Source: Chromera velia (taxonomy: Eukaryota; Sar; Chromeraceae). Taken from it: a DNA stretch of 24,662 bases. Position numbers and translations under genes: made by a program. Shown here one piece after another: positions 17,965 to 24,662 of the stretch. The first letter of the stretch is position 1. The number at the start of each line of letters is the position of its first letter. The notes beneath the pieces are model-generated. The model saw nothing but the letters and a program-made list of their open reading frames with translations, did no database searches and had not been told where the DNA came from. The stretch spans positions 1 through 24,662 of the forward strand of contig JAHBMJ010005660.1 in the NCBI GenBank assembly GCA_018398765.1, written 5' to 3'.

Positions 17965-18255
17965 CTAAGGGTGGAGACAATGAGCCTCGTTGAACCTGCA
18001 CGCCACCTGCTGACCTGCCGAACTACATGTCACTGGCAGCTTTCTGCCAATGACAGTCAAGTCTACTCGGTTTCTGCCGTCCCACGCCGCCCTGACGGGA
18101 ACGTTGCCTCTGAAGGCAAGCCTCATTTCTATTGTTGTGGTCGCCAAAACGAAACCCTCCTCCTCCAGCTTAATTTTTCTTGAGAATTTGTCCCGCTTCC
18201 CGCAGCGACCCTGTCTACCAGGGGAAGCGGCGATCCCACCCAGGTGACCTACAGG
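17965..18255 (-). CDS. unidentified open frame, possibly an exon or inserted element ORF
   Basis: The frame is stop-free for about 95 codons on minus and ends TAG at 17965. It contains GKRDKFSRKIKLEEEGFVLA, then TTTIEMRLAFRGNVPVRAAW and NRVDLTVIGRKLPVTCSSAG. The alternation of charged and beta-type hydrophobic residues is that of a folded domain. No ATG precedes it in frame apart from an internal one, so it would need an upstream exon or an alternative start. A plus-strand frame (17971-18183) overlaps it. Confidence 0.3.
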   Translation of the reverse strand, partial: PVGHLGGIAASPGRQGRCGKRDKFSRKIKLEEEGFVLATTTIEMRLAFRGNVPVRAAWDGRNRVDLTVIGRKLPVTCSSAGQQVACRFNEAHCLHP

Positions 18256-18774
18256 TAGGCCAATAAAATGAATCCTTTAATTCTTCAGACATGGACCCAG
18301 GCCCTCTAATTCAATCAGGCTGTGAATTTAAACAAACGGGTTGTACGCAGATCGAAACACTGAGTGAGGAAGATCAATAAAAGCTCAGAAAATGACTGAA
18401 TGAGTATATACAGAAAACTCTGCTATACGACATTGCAGCATTATTGCAAACATGATTGCTTCAGACAAGCACACCAGACAGAGGACAGGTAAGCCGGCCT
18501 CCGAAGAGGAAAGTAGAAACCGGCCAGCTGACAGACCGAAAGATCTTTTAGTCTCTTGAAGCAAACAGACAGACAAACCGACTCCAACCTTTCTTTCAGC
18601 TTTCTTTGTTTTACCCTTTAGAAGAAAAATTGGAGGACACACAGACACTTTATTCTACTCTTTTTTTTCTTTTACTTTTCCTTTTTTCTTTTCACCTCTT
18701 TCAGGTGCTTCACACGCAAAACACTGAGAGACAGATAGCGCCACCAAGTGGCACTAAAAGAGAGGAAAGACGAC

Positions 18775-18902
18775 CTGACAAACACAGCTGCAAGAATTGA
18801 CGCACGTTGACCCAAAACTTCCGGAACCGTAGCCCCTCATCACGCGGTGATCCCCCAGGAAGCGAAAGGACGACTGGGCTCTGGTGGATGTCCATCGACA
18901 GT
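18775..18902 (-). CDS. candidate exon upstream of family copy A
   Basis: The segment is bounded by GTCTGCAG and CAG|GTCGTC. It encodes LSMDIHQSPVVLSLPGGSPR followed by DEGLRFRKFWVNVRQFLQ. It enters in phase 2 and leaves in phase 1. The peptide looks like real coding sequence, but I could not join it by phase to the neighbouring candidate exons at 19169-19322. It may belong to another transcript. Confidence 0.3.
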
Positions 18903-19168
18903 CTGCAGACATTAATTCCAAGGGAGGGTGCATGAGGGAGAGTCCAATTATAGATATAGAAGCTGTAACTGACCGAATATCCTGTTATTATCTTGAGTGA
19001 CGCGCCGTCAATATATAAGGATGAGGATGAGAACAAGCCCATTCTGGAACGTCCCATGCAAAAAAAGGTTTGTCTGTGCATAGGGACGCTTTTCAGTCAC
19101 ATGGATTTCTAAATAAAGGGCAAGAAAGCATGTACGTAATATATATTGGTGTATATGCCTGAAGATAC

Positions 19169-19192
19169 CATATTTTGGGGTTTGACCCTTTC
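19169..19192 (-). CDS. possible 24-nt micro-exon
   Basis: CTTCTACAG precedes eight codons (ERVKPQNM), then GTATCT, phase 0-0. It follows the well-delimited exon at 19278-19322, which also ends in phase 0. The length makes it speculative. Confidence 0.2.
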
Positions 19193-19277
19193 CTGTAGAA
19201 GCAGAACGCAATTAAAAAAAAGAGAGCAAGAAAGAAGACTCATCAAACCATTGATTGAATGCTGAGAGAGAACTTAC

Positions 19278-19322
19278 GTACGGTTGAATGCCGAGATTGG
19301 ATTCCACAGTCCTTTTTCCTAC
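19278..19322 (-). CDS. 45-nt internal exon of a minus-strand gene
   Basis: The acceptor CTTCCAG and a consensus donor GTAAGT flank 15 codons (VGKRTVESNLGIQPY), phase 0-0. The preceding exon at 19559-19623 also leaves in phase 0, so the two join cleanly. These could be the upstream exons of family copy A, which lies downstream on the same strand. Confidence 0.4.
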
Positions 19323-19558
19323 CTGGAAGTAAGCATACCATACACACAAAATTGCAGAGAACGAAGACCGATCAGCGATGATGGACACCCTTTGCACAAA
19401 CAACCAAAAAATATCTTGCTTGTAGAGAGTGAAAAAAAAAAGAAAGACTCTGAGAGAGGTTAGTGCCCTGGAGAAAAGAAAAATGAGGCATTTAGAGAAA
19501 AGGAACGAGCAGAAACAGTGAAAGAAATAAAAACGAAACAATTCCCAGACAATGTGAC

Positions 19559-19623
19559 CTCTATGCGTCGCTTCTTGTTCTTCGGTTTGAGAGTGGATGC
19601 TGCCGTTGACTGATTTGTAAGGT
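19559..19623 (-). CDS. internal exon with nuclear-localisation-like motif
   Basis: The acceptor CTTATATGCAG and donor GAG|GTCACA delimit 65 nt (phase 1 in, phase 0 out). It encodes LTNQSTAASTLKPKNKKRRI plus E. The PKNKKRR cluster resembles a nuclear localisation signal. It joins in frame to the exon at 19278-19322. Confidence 0.4.
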
Positions 19624-19792
19624 CTGCATATAAGAGCGGCAGAGAGCGATGGATGTGCAGGAGGAACAAGTGGAGGACGTCCATGCAGGTTGGTGCAGGT
19701 CAGAACAAAATGTGGAGTAAGAATGATCACCAACAGAGAAACAAAAAAAGACAGAGAAAGAGATGAACGAGAAGAATTGAAAGAGAGAAAAA

Positions 19793-19846
19793 GAAAGAAA
19801 AGGGAAAAACAAATCGAGTCAAGGACAGTAAAGACAAGACATCGTT
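19793..19846. repeat. 3'-flank direct repeat, copy 1 (other copy near 20568-20621)
   Basis: AGAAAAGGGAAAAACAAAT followed by AGGACAGTAAAGACAAGACA and TCGTTTGA occurs here, just 3' (minus) of the copy B stop codon, and again at 20568-20621 with a few changes. Its presence upstream of copy B suggests that another family unit once ended there. Confidence 0.75.
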
Positions 19847-19865
19847 TGACGATTTGAATACTCCC

Positions 19866-20298
19866 TCAGGGATTCTCCCTCATCTTAGACACTGCAGACA
19901 GAAATTCTGCACTGTCGACCTCTGATCCATCACTTGACTCCTCCTCAGAGTCTTGGTCCGCTGATCTCTTAAGCTTCTTGATTTCCTTCAGGAATTCAAT
20001 TGTTTCTATGATGCCGGACGTTTTTTGTATGAGGTTCTGCTTTCTGTAGTGCAGGTCCCCGCTATCACCCACCGTGACCTGAAATAACATCGAGATCTGG
20101 TTAACTTTCACGCCGTAGCGCCCTTCTGTGATTGACTGAGAGAGATACCATTGACTTGTGCCTTCTGAAGCCTCGTCAACCACTTTCTCCTCCACTAACT
20201 GCCCAATTTTTTCCGTGCCGTCCACAAGAAACTGTACCTTTGGAGGAGAAGCACTCACAGTAGACGCTTCCAAATCTCCTTTTAGATCAGCTTTATTG
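19866..20298 (-). CDS. family copy B terminal exon, intact
   Basis: The acceptor GTGTGTACAG is followed by one base (phase 2) and 144 codons to TGA. The order is: acidic start NKADLKGDLEASTVSASPPK; core VQFLVDGTEKIGQLVEEKVV; WYLSQSITEGRYGVKVNQIS; VGDSGDLHYRKQNLIQKTSG; helix IETIEFLKEIKKLKRSADQD; and an acidic/Ser tail ending SKMRENP. The core strand pattern with WY and GRYG is shared with copies A and C. No membrane segment is present, and no catalytic motif is recognised. It is the only copy with an unbroken frame and is the reference for the family. Confidence 0.6.
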
Positions 20299-20492
20299 CT
20301 GTACACACACGTATGTAGAATAACCGGTCTAAGAAACAGAGCACAAGAGGTGGGAGAAAGAGCAAATGCTAACGTAGGCAGAACCGTTTTAAACACGCCC
20401 TGAGACGGAATGCATCAGACTCTGCTGGCTTTCCTTGAGTGTTCTCCAGTCAAGTAGGACTTTGTTCTCAGAAATAAGTAGAAGGTGCTTAC
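20299..20492 (-). other. conserved family intron before copy B
   Basis: The intron runs from GTAAGCACC (at 20492) to GTGTACAG. It shares long blocks with the introns at 16132-16322, 16407-16610, 16695-16892 and 21262-21454, including ACTTGACT, GCCAGCAGA, ACGCCCTGAG-type (plus) and CGTTTCTCAGG-type stretches. The exon on its 5' side is degenerate: ACTCTCAACAAAAG remains similar to the end of A1/A2. Confidence 0.6.
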
Positions 20493-20621
20493 CTTTTGTT
20501 GAGAGTTTTACCTATAGTGTAAGGAAAGGATCCAGGAGACTCTGAGGATCGAATCGAAAGAGAGAGAGAGAAAAGGGAAAAACAAATTAAGTTAAGGACA
20601 GTAAAGACAAGACATCGTTTG

Positions 20622-20900
20622 ATATCGTTTAACAATTTGAATTCGTTCAATATGATCATCGTACTCGTCAGGGAAGACAGACAAGACGGAGGAGAGACGC
20701 GTTGCTTCGCCCATAAAGTTTATTCACTTCAGCTCTCCTCCTCCCTTGCCCAAGGATGCCCAAAGAAGACACAGGGAAGATGATAGACAATAACTTTCTG
20801 AGTCAAATCTGCGCCCTCGTCCCCTCTTTTCTACCCCCTTTCTCATCCCTTTCCATGCACTGATATGGACTGCTTAACAGATCTAACCACATGGGCTGCC
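20622..20900. other. intergenic between copies B and C, no gene seen
   Basis: The sequence is mixed, without open frames of note. CATAAAGTTTATTCACTTC near 20713 and pyrimidine-rich sequence on plus are all that can be described. Confidence 0.5.
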
Positions 20901-20901
20901 C

Positions 20902-21261
20902 TTAGGGATCTTCCCCCATCTTTGACTCATCCTCTTTCTCCGTCGCTCTCTTCACTTTCTTCATTTGCTGGAGGAATTCGATTGCTTCTCCGATGTCCTC
21001 AGTTTTTTCTACCAGGTTGCGCTTCTTGTGATTAGAGTCCTTACTATCCCCGACCGCAAGCTGGAAAGATATCGAAATCTGGTTCACGTACCGTCCCTCA
21101 AAAATACTCTGTAACAGGTACCAGCAAGTCATGCCTCGTCAACCACTTTCTCCTCTATCAACTGCCCTATCTTCTCAGTGCCATCGACAGGAAACTGCAC
21201 CTTCGGAAGAGAAGCACTCACAGTAGAGGCTTCCGAATCTCCTTCTGGATCAGCCCCATCA
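20902..21261 (-). pseudogene. family copy C terminal exon, frameshifted
   Basis: The acceptor ATATGTGCAG leads in phase 2 into DGADPEGDSEASTVSASLPK, then VQFPVDGTEKIGQLIEEKVV and DEA, where a TGA follows at 21129. Relative to copies A and B, ten bases are missing just after GACGAGGC, which breaks the frame. The homologous sequence continues in another frame (WYLLQSIFEGRY) with a further 9-bp in-frame deletion, then VGDSKDSNHKKRNLVEKTED, a helix EAIEFLQQMKKVKR and an acidic end. This is most likely a recent pseudogene, unless an assembly error or unrecognised splice event restores the frame. Confidence 0.6.
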
Positions 21262-21454
21262 CTGCACATATAGTACGCATGTAGGACAACCGGCCTGAGA
21301 AACGGAGTACAAAATATGGGAGAAAGAACAAATGCTAACCTAGGTAGAACCGTTTTAAACACGCCCTGAGGGGGAATGCGTCTGCTGGCTTTCCTTGAGT
21401 ATTCTCTAGTCAAGTAGGACTTCGTTCTCAGAAATTTAAACACAGAGTGCTCAC
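21262..21454 (-). other. conserved family intron before copy C
   Basis: The 193-nt intron, GTGAGCACT to ATATGTGCAG, is closely similar over most of its length to the other four full copies, although the exon on its 5' side is unlike A1, A2 or A3. Confidence 0.65.
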
Positions 21455-21517
21455 CTCAGATCTTCATGGATACGTTTGTGCCCCTGCAGGGGATTTCTAT
21501 CTGAAGATGCAGGCACT
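21455..21517 (-). CDS. family copy C, exon C1 (phase 2-2)
   Basis: The 63-nt exon lies between CTTACCTGCAG and CTGAG|GTGAGC, phase 2-2, encoding VPASSDRNPLQGHKRIHEDL. It shows no similarity to A1-A3, yet the following intron is of the conserved type. Its status as an active exon depends on whether copy C is still expressed. Confidence 0.4.
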
Positions 21518-21529
21518 CTGCAGGTAAGG

Positions 21530-22036
21530 ATTGCGATTGGGGAGTAGTGAAAGAGGCCTTAAATGCGTATGCAAACATGTGCAGTTTAGTGTAACGCTCC
21601 GAAAAAGGGACTCACTTTCGATCCAGGGTCCATTTGTAAAGGGCTGATTCTAATGTAGCAGCTGTGTTGTTCAATTTGGTGCATATGTCTCCAATCTTCC
21701 AGCAACCGCTGCTATGCTATGATCCCTTCCCCATTTTACCCTTCTCCTTCGATAAAGAATTTTGCTACAGTGAGCAGAACTATATATTTCTTTTTTTTTT
21801 AATTTTAACGCCATTCTAAGAAGGACGAAGAGGGAGTGGATATCTAAGCATGCAATATATGGAAGGATGGAGACACAGAGATTCTCCAAAAAAAACAACA
21901 GATAATTCAAATTCACAGAAGAGGAGACAAGAGGGCAACCAAGAAGGGCGTGCAGGCAACCTTTCAAATTCTACTTGACAGCTACAGCTACTAAAATGGT
22001 AGGGCTTTCATATCAAGCTTTTGCCTGTGAGGGTGT
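21530..22036. other. no supported gene
   Basis: A 98-codon minus frame (21671-21967) is AT-rich with poly-A/poly-T, has no splice logic, and is not called. Nothing else is seen. Confidence 0.4.
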
Positions 22037-22134
22037 GGGGGTAGAGAGGCCTTAGGCTACTCCGCTGGCAACGGTGGCCTGCCAAAAGGCCTATGGTAGG
22101 CTAGTATCGCTAGCGGGCGTACCGTAGGCTGGCA
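22037..22134. repeat. direct repeat R1 with internal hairpin
   Basis: It matches 22669-22759 in the same orientation with scattered substitutions and a 7-bp gap (TAGGCTA region). It contains GCTAG-TATCG-CTAGC, a stem-loop whose arms are kept in R2 while the loop changes to TGTCG, and GGCCTGCCAAAAGGCC. Confidence 0.85.
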
Positions 22135-22668
22135 GATAAACCAAACCTAGGTCATAAACACTAGAGCACGTGGTAGGGCACGGAGGCTGGGATGGTAGTT
22201 CTGGTGGAGCGACATAAACAAAATATTGGAAGTGGAGCCGGAATAAAAGCTCAGCCATAGATAGCCCGAAAACAAGCGATGACCTACGATGGCGGCGCCT
22301 GCTATGTCTATATTCCTCAGATAGCACCACCTAGGGTATTACGGATATAGCTATTTTGCCCTCCGAGGCTTAAGGAGTGTACGCGTAGAATCAGAAATTC
22401 CCTGAATATTACAGAAATCGGGAAGGGTTTCTGAACGTCAGCTCTTGGCCTTGAGGCAACAAGGAAGAGAGTCACTCAATCCATATGCTTGGGGTAGCGG
22501 ATACCTCAGAAAGAATCCGAAATTTACCCGCCCACCCTCCCGGTAGATCTCCGGGCCCAGCCTGAATTCCAGTCTAGGCAAGCAGCGAGACAGTGTCCCG
22601 GTGCACTGTTCATTATAACTGGTTAGGTGTGTCTCTCACATCACACAAAGATGTGAGTATGCTAGATC
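22135..22668. other. sequence between direct repeats, no gene seen
   Basis: This stretch of about 530 bp of mixed composition has only short frames. With R1 and R2 it could be a small inserted element, or R1 and R2 may be independent copies of a short interspersed repeat. Confidence 0.4.
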
Positions 22669-22759
22669 GGGGGCAGAGAGGCCTACCCCACTGGCAACGA
22701 TGGCCTGCCAAAGGGCCCATGGTAGGCTAGTGTCGCTAGCGGGCGTGCCCTAGGCTGGC
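22669..22759. repeat. direct repeat R2 with internal hairpin
   Basis: This is the second copy of R1. The conserved blocks are CTGGCAACGATGGCCTGCCA and GCTAGCGGGCGTGCC; the 5-bp stem arms are identical to R1. Confidence 0.85.
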
Positions 22760-22852
22760 TGTTGAAGACTATATATATTGTATTGAACAGGGGCACCCAT
22801 GGGGCACCCATGCATCATTTCTCATTCATGCAGTCGTCACGCGCACACTGCA

Positions 22853-22935
22853 TGCGCGCGTGTGTGTCCGCGCGCGCGGGGGGGGGGCGCGCGGGGGCGT
22901 GGGATCAGCTGGGGGGGCCGCGGGGCCCGCGGATG
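22853..22935. other. GC-extreme tract: alternating CG and multiple G-runs
   Basis: GCGCGCGTGTGTGTCCGCGCG is followed by nine Gs, then further runs of G5, G3, G7 and G4 on the plus strand. Alternating purine-pyrimidine and clustered G-runs are the classic sequence features of Z-DNA and G-quadruplex formation. The tract lies just before the exon candidate at 22959. Confidence 0.7.
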
Positions 22936-22958
22936 CATGGTGCCCTCCCAGCTCTCAG

Positions 22959-23078
22959 CGCCATGAAGTCTTCGCTGTACCAGACTTCGATCATTGTGAA
23001 GAGATCCATGCAGGAATGCCTTCGGGGAGTTGTGAAATCGATCTCAAAGGGAATCCTTGTCTAGTATCTGAGGCGTGA
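22959..23078 (+). CDS. putative exon, hypothetical protein
   Basis: The acceptor GCTCTCAG leads in phase 0 into RHEVFAVPDFDHCEEIHAGM, then PSGSCEIDLKGNPCLVSEA and TGA at 23076-23078. A donor-like GTATCT at 23054 could end the exon earlier, after GNPCL. The spacing of His-x-Val, a central Cys and a later Cys is loosely like the second half of small cupredoxin domains. The resemblance is too short to name a function, and the copper-site C-terminal loop is not seen. Upstream exons were not found. Confidence 0.3.
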   Translation, partial: RHEVFAVPDFDHCEEIHAGMPSGSCEIDLKGNPCLVSEA

Positions 23079-23625
23079 TTTCGTGGCAGGCACACAGGGA
23101 GTCGTTGTGGGACGCCGGTTTGTGTCGATCTTGTCTGTCTATCTTCGTCGTCTCGTCTCTACGTCCAGTGCCTTCCTGCTTGGTGACCCCACACCAATAT
23201 GGGGGGGCTGAAGGTGTTGGGCCTGCTCATCCTTGTCAAGGAAGGATGTTCGTTCCTCCAGACACGCTCTGTTCTGGCGGGAATCAGTAACCATCAGAGG
23301 AGACGGGCTGTGTCAAACGTGAGCCGAGCAGATAGAGGGGAACTCCTTCCGTTCACGTCTGTCTGTTTCTGTGCGCTTGTTAGAGTCTGCAAGGAACGTG
23401 TGTGCGTTAGTAAGGAGACGTCGGGGTGCGAGTGTGTCTGAGCGAGAGGGGAGGGTTCAGAAGGATGGATGGTCAGGGAGACGTATCAGCTCTCCATCGA
23501 GCATCATGCAGGGGAGACGGGACAGCTTGTGCTTGGCTTGAACTAACCTGTGTACGGGTGTGGTGACTTGCCCTCTCCTTCCGTGACGTGGGGGTCATGT
23601 TGCCTCTTTCTCTCTCTTCCTGCGT

Positions 23626-23630
<5 letters not shown>
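23079..23630. other. no supported gene; probably intronic
   Basis: The frames here are short and overlapping. The region precedes the (GT)20 tract and the exon at 23681. Confidence 0.35.

Positions 23631-23670
<40 letters not shown>
23631..23670. repeat. (GT)20 microsatellite before a 3' splice site
   Basis: A pure GT run is followed by TCTCCCCTAG, the acceptor of the exon at 23681. Confidence 0.95.
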
Positions 23671-23671
<1 letters not shown>

Positions 23672-23680
23672 CTCCCCTAG

Positions 23681-23746
23681 GTTATGCAGCCGCTCTACTC
23701 GTCATCGTCTGCTTCGACTGTGGAGGTTTCGGAGGAAGAATTGAAG
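23681..23746 (+). CDS. 66-nt internal exon, Ser/Glu-rich
   Basis: The acceptor TCTCCCCTAG and donor AAG|GTAGCT enclose 22 codons, phase 0-0, reading VMQPLYSSSSASTVEVSEEE plus LK. It has the typical acidic, Ser-rich character of coccidian hypothetical proteins. It could join to the Lys-rich exons downstream through one more exon, because the phases differ (0 out here, 2 in at 24002). Confidence 0.45.
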
Positions 23747-23840
23747 GTAGCTAGGGACCGTCACACTGAGTTTGTTTTCGGTGATTCCTATGTCGTGCAT
23801 GTGTGGGGTTTCCTTCCATGAAAGAACAGAACCCGCACAG

Positions 23841-23916
23841 AAAGGCAGGCAGGCAGGTATACAAAGCAGGCAGACAGACAGACAGACAAAGCAGGCAGGC
23901 AGGCAGACAGCCAAAC

Positions 23917-23952
<36 letters not shown>

Positions 23953-23953
23953 A
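23841..23953. repeat. (CAGG/CAGA)n tetranucleotide cluster
   Basis: Alternating CAGG and CAGA runs with short interruptions (ACAAAG, CCAAACA) lie between the exons at 23681 and 24002. Confidence 0.95.
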
Positions 23954-24001
23954 CTATATGTTTCTTCTTCTTCTCCCTCTTTTTCTTCGTGAACACAACA
24001 G

Positions 24002-24078
24002 ACAAAGAGAAGGAAAGAAAGAACATAGACGAAAGAACAGCACCAACAAACAAACAGCGTGGGCAGGGGGCCCCAAAG
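24002..24078 (+). CDS. Lys/Arg-rich internal exon
   Basis: A long pyrimidine tract and AACACAACAG precede the exon, which ends CCAAAG|GTGAGA. In the frame that leaves in phase 1 it encodes QREGKKEHRRKNSTNKQTAW followed by AGGPK. This matches the phase of the next exon at 24119. Confidence 0.4.
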
Positions 24079-24118
24079 GTGAGAGTTAAGCGCCCCTTGC
24101 CTCTCCACCTCCCGACAG

Positions 24119-24297
24119 ACTTTCACGTGATCACTGGTTTCACACGCTACTCCTCTGCTGCTTCCACTCAAGACAAGAAAGAGAAGAAAAGAAGACAAGA
24201 TCAGAAAAACCAACAAAAAATAAAAAAAGAGAAAGAAAGAAAAAAGAAAAAAAGAAGGAAGACTGCACGTGGGGACCGGCACCGTCATGGTCTTTAG
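24119..24297 (+). CDS. Lys-rich terminal exon, unknown protein
   Basis: CCTCCCGACAG opens in phase 1, so the junction makes Asp. It reads FHVITGFTRYSSAASTQDKK, then a long Lys/Arg/Glu-rich helix (EKKRRQDQKNQQKIKKEKER) and ends GDRHRHGL, TAG. Such basic stretches often mediate nucleolar or RNA binding, but that is inference from composition. A donor at CATG|GTCTTT could extend the gene beyond the window. Confidence 0.5.
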
Positions 24298-24398
24298 ACA
24301 GGGGTGGGGGGGTGGGGGGGCGACCCTGCGGAGGGGGATTCTTCTGATGCTGTGTCTTCGTATCTTGCGGGAGGACTCTTTCGGCGGTAACGAAACTC

Positions 24399-24486
24399 TC
24401 AGACAGACAGACAGACCGACAGACAGACAAAGCAGGCAGACAGACAGACAAAGCAGGCAGGCAGGCAGACAGACAAAGCAGGCAGG
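24399..24486. repeat. (CAGA/CAGG)n tetranucleotide cluster
   Basis: CAGA, CCGA and CAGG units are mixed with AAAG spacers, similar in build to 23841-23953. Confidence 0.95.
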
Positions 24487-24497
24487 CCGATAGAACG

Positions 24498-24662
24498 ATG
24501 GCGGGCGTGCTGACGTTTGGTGGCCAGATCGATTTTCTCGGTCGGCTTTCTTCTCTGCCCACCTTCCTTTTTCACTGTTGCTCTGCCCTGTCATTTTTTC
24601 TCTTTTTGCACGGTCGCTTTCTTCTTTTCTCTCTGCGTGTCATTTTGCTTTTGGGGTCCCCT
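24498..24662 (+). CDS. possible first exon running off the window
   Basis: An ATG opens 55 codons without a stop to the window end: MAGVLTFGGQIDFLGRLSSL, then a hydrophobic Leu/Phe-rich stretch. The later part is pyrimidine-rich and may be intron, so only the first 20 or so residues look coding. Confidence 0.2.
   Translation, partial: MAGVLTFGGQIDFLGRLSSLPTFLFHCCSALSFFLFLHGRFLLFSLRVILLLGSP

Noticed and set aside
16132-21454. Intron-encoded C/D-box snoRNA in the conserved introns
   Set aside because: No convincing C box and D box pair was found at suitable spacing on the transcribed strand.
22037-22759. tRNA-like or rRNA fragments around R1/R2 and 22340-22620
   Set aside because: No cloverleaf, B-box or recognisable rRNA core motif could be found by eye.
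23788-24594. 268-codon minus-strand ORF
   Set aside because: Made mostly of CLSVCL-type repeats from CAGA tracts, antisense to well-bounded Lys-rich exons.

Overview
The window looks like nuclear DNA of a eukaryotic protist, most likely a coccidian apicomplexan. A Cystoisospora- or Sarcocystis-like genome is my best guess. The reasons are: short exons bounded by GT...AG with pyrimidine- or TG-rich acceptors; Ser-, Glu- and Lys-homopolymer proteins; many (TG)n, (CT)n and (CAGA/TCTG)n tracts; and repeated TGCATGCA octamers. No rRNA, tRNA, CRISPR array or bacterial-style operon was seen. All gene models come from splice signals and reading-frame phase read by eye. No product could be given a secure function.

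Layout. 1-2332: one possible short exon and simple repeats. 2333-4523: a 356-bp segment present twice, flanking a perfect 50-bp tandem array of about 29.5 units, with a single N at each boundary; this is probably partly an assembly artefact. 4458-5513: the clearest single open frame, a charged, low-complexity 351-residue hypothetical protein followed by a poly(A) signal. 5700-6050: an AT-rich island with nested palindromes. 6250-7895: a 41-43 bp minisatellite with internal block duplications. 7873-10279: several minus-strand candidate exons (a Zn-knuckle-like CxxC exon, an NLS-bearing first exon and coiled-coil exons). 11142-15096: plus-strand exon candidates, including a Ser/Glu-rich gene end and an acidic terminal exon, plus one minus-strand basic terminal exon and an intronic 61-63 bp tandem repeat.

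15810-21517 is the most interesting part. Three paralogous minus-strand gene ends (A, B, C) share a conserved terminal exon. Copy B is intact, copy C carries a 10-bp frame-breaking deletion, and copy A loses homology part-way. Each terminal exon is preceded by a short exon, and in copy A by three. The clearly delimited ones are phase 2-2; the last exon before copy B is too degenerate for its acceptor to be placed. The introns between them (about 190-204 nt) are strongly alike in sequence although several of the exons they separate are not. This suggests either cassette duplication or a multiplied, introner-like intron.

22037-24662: a pair of roughly 95-bp direct repeats with a conserved hairpin, a G-run/CG-alternating tract, and plus-strand exons of one or two more hypothetical genes, the last Lys-rich.
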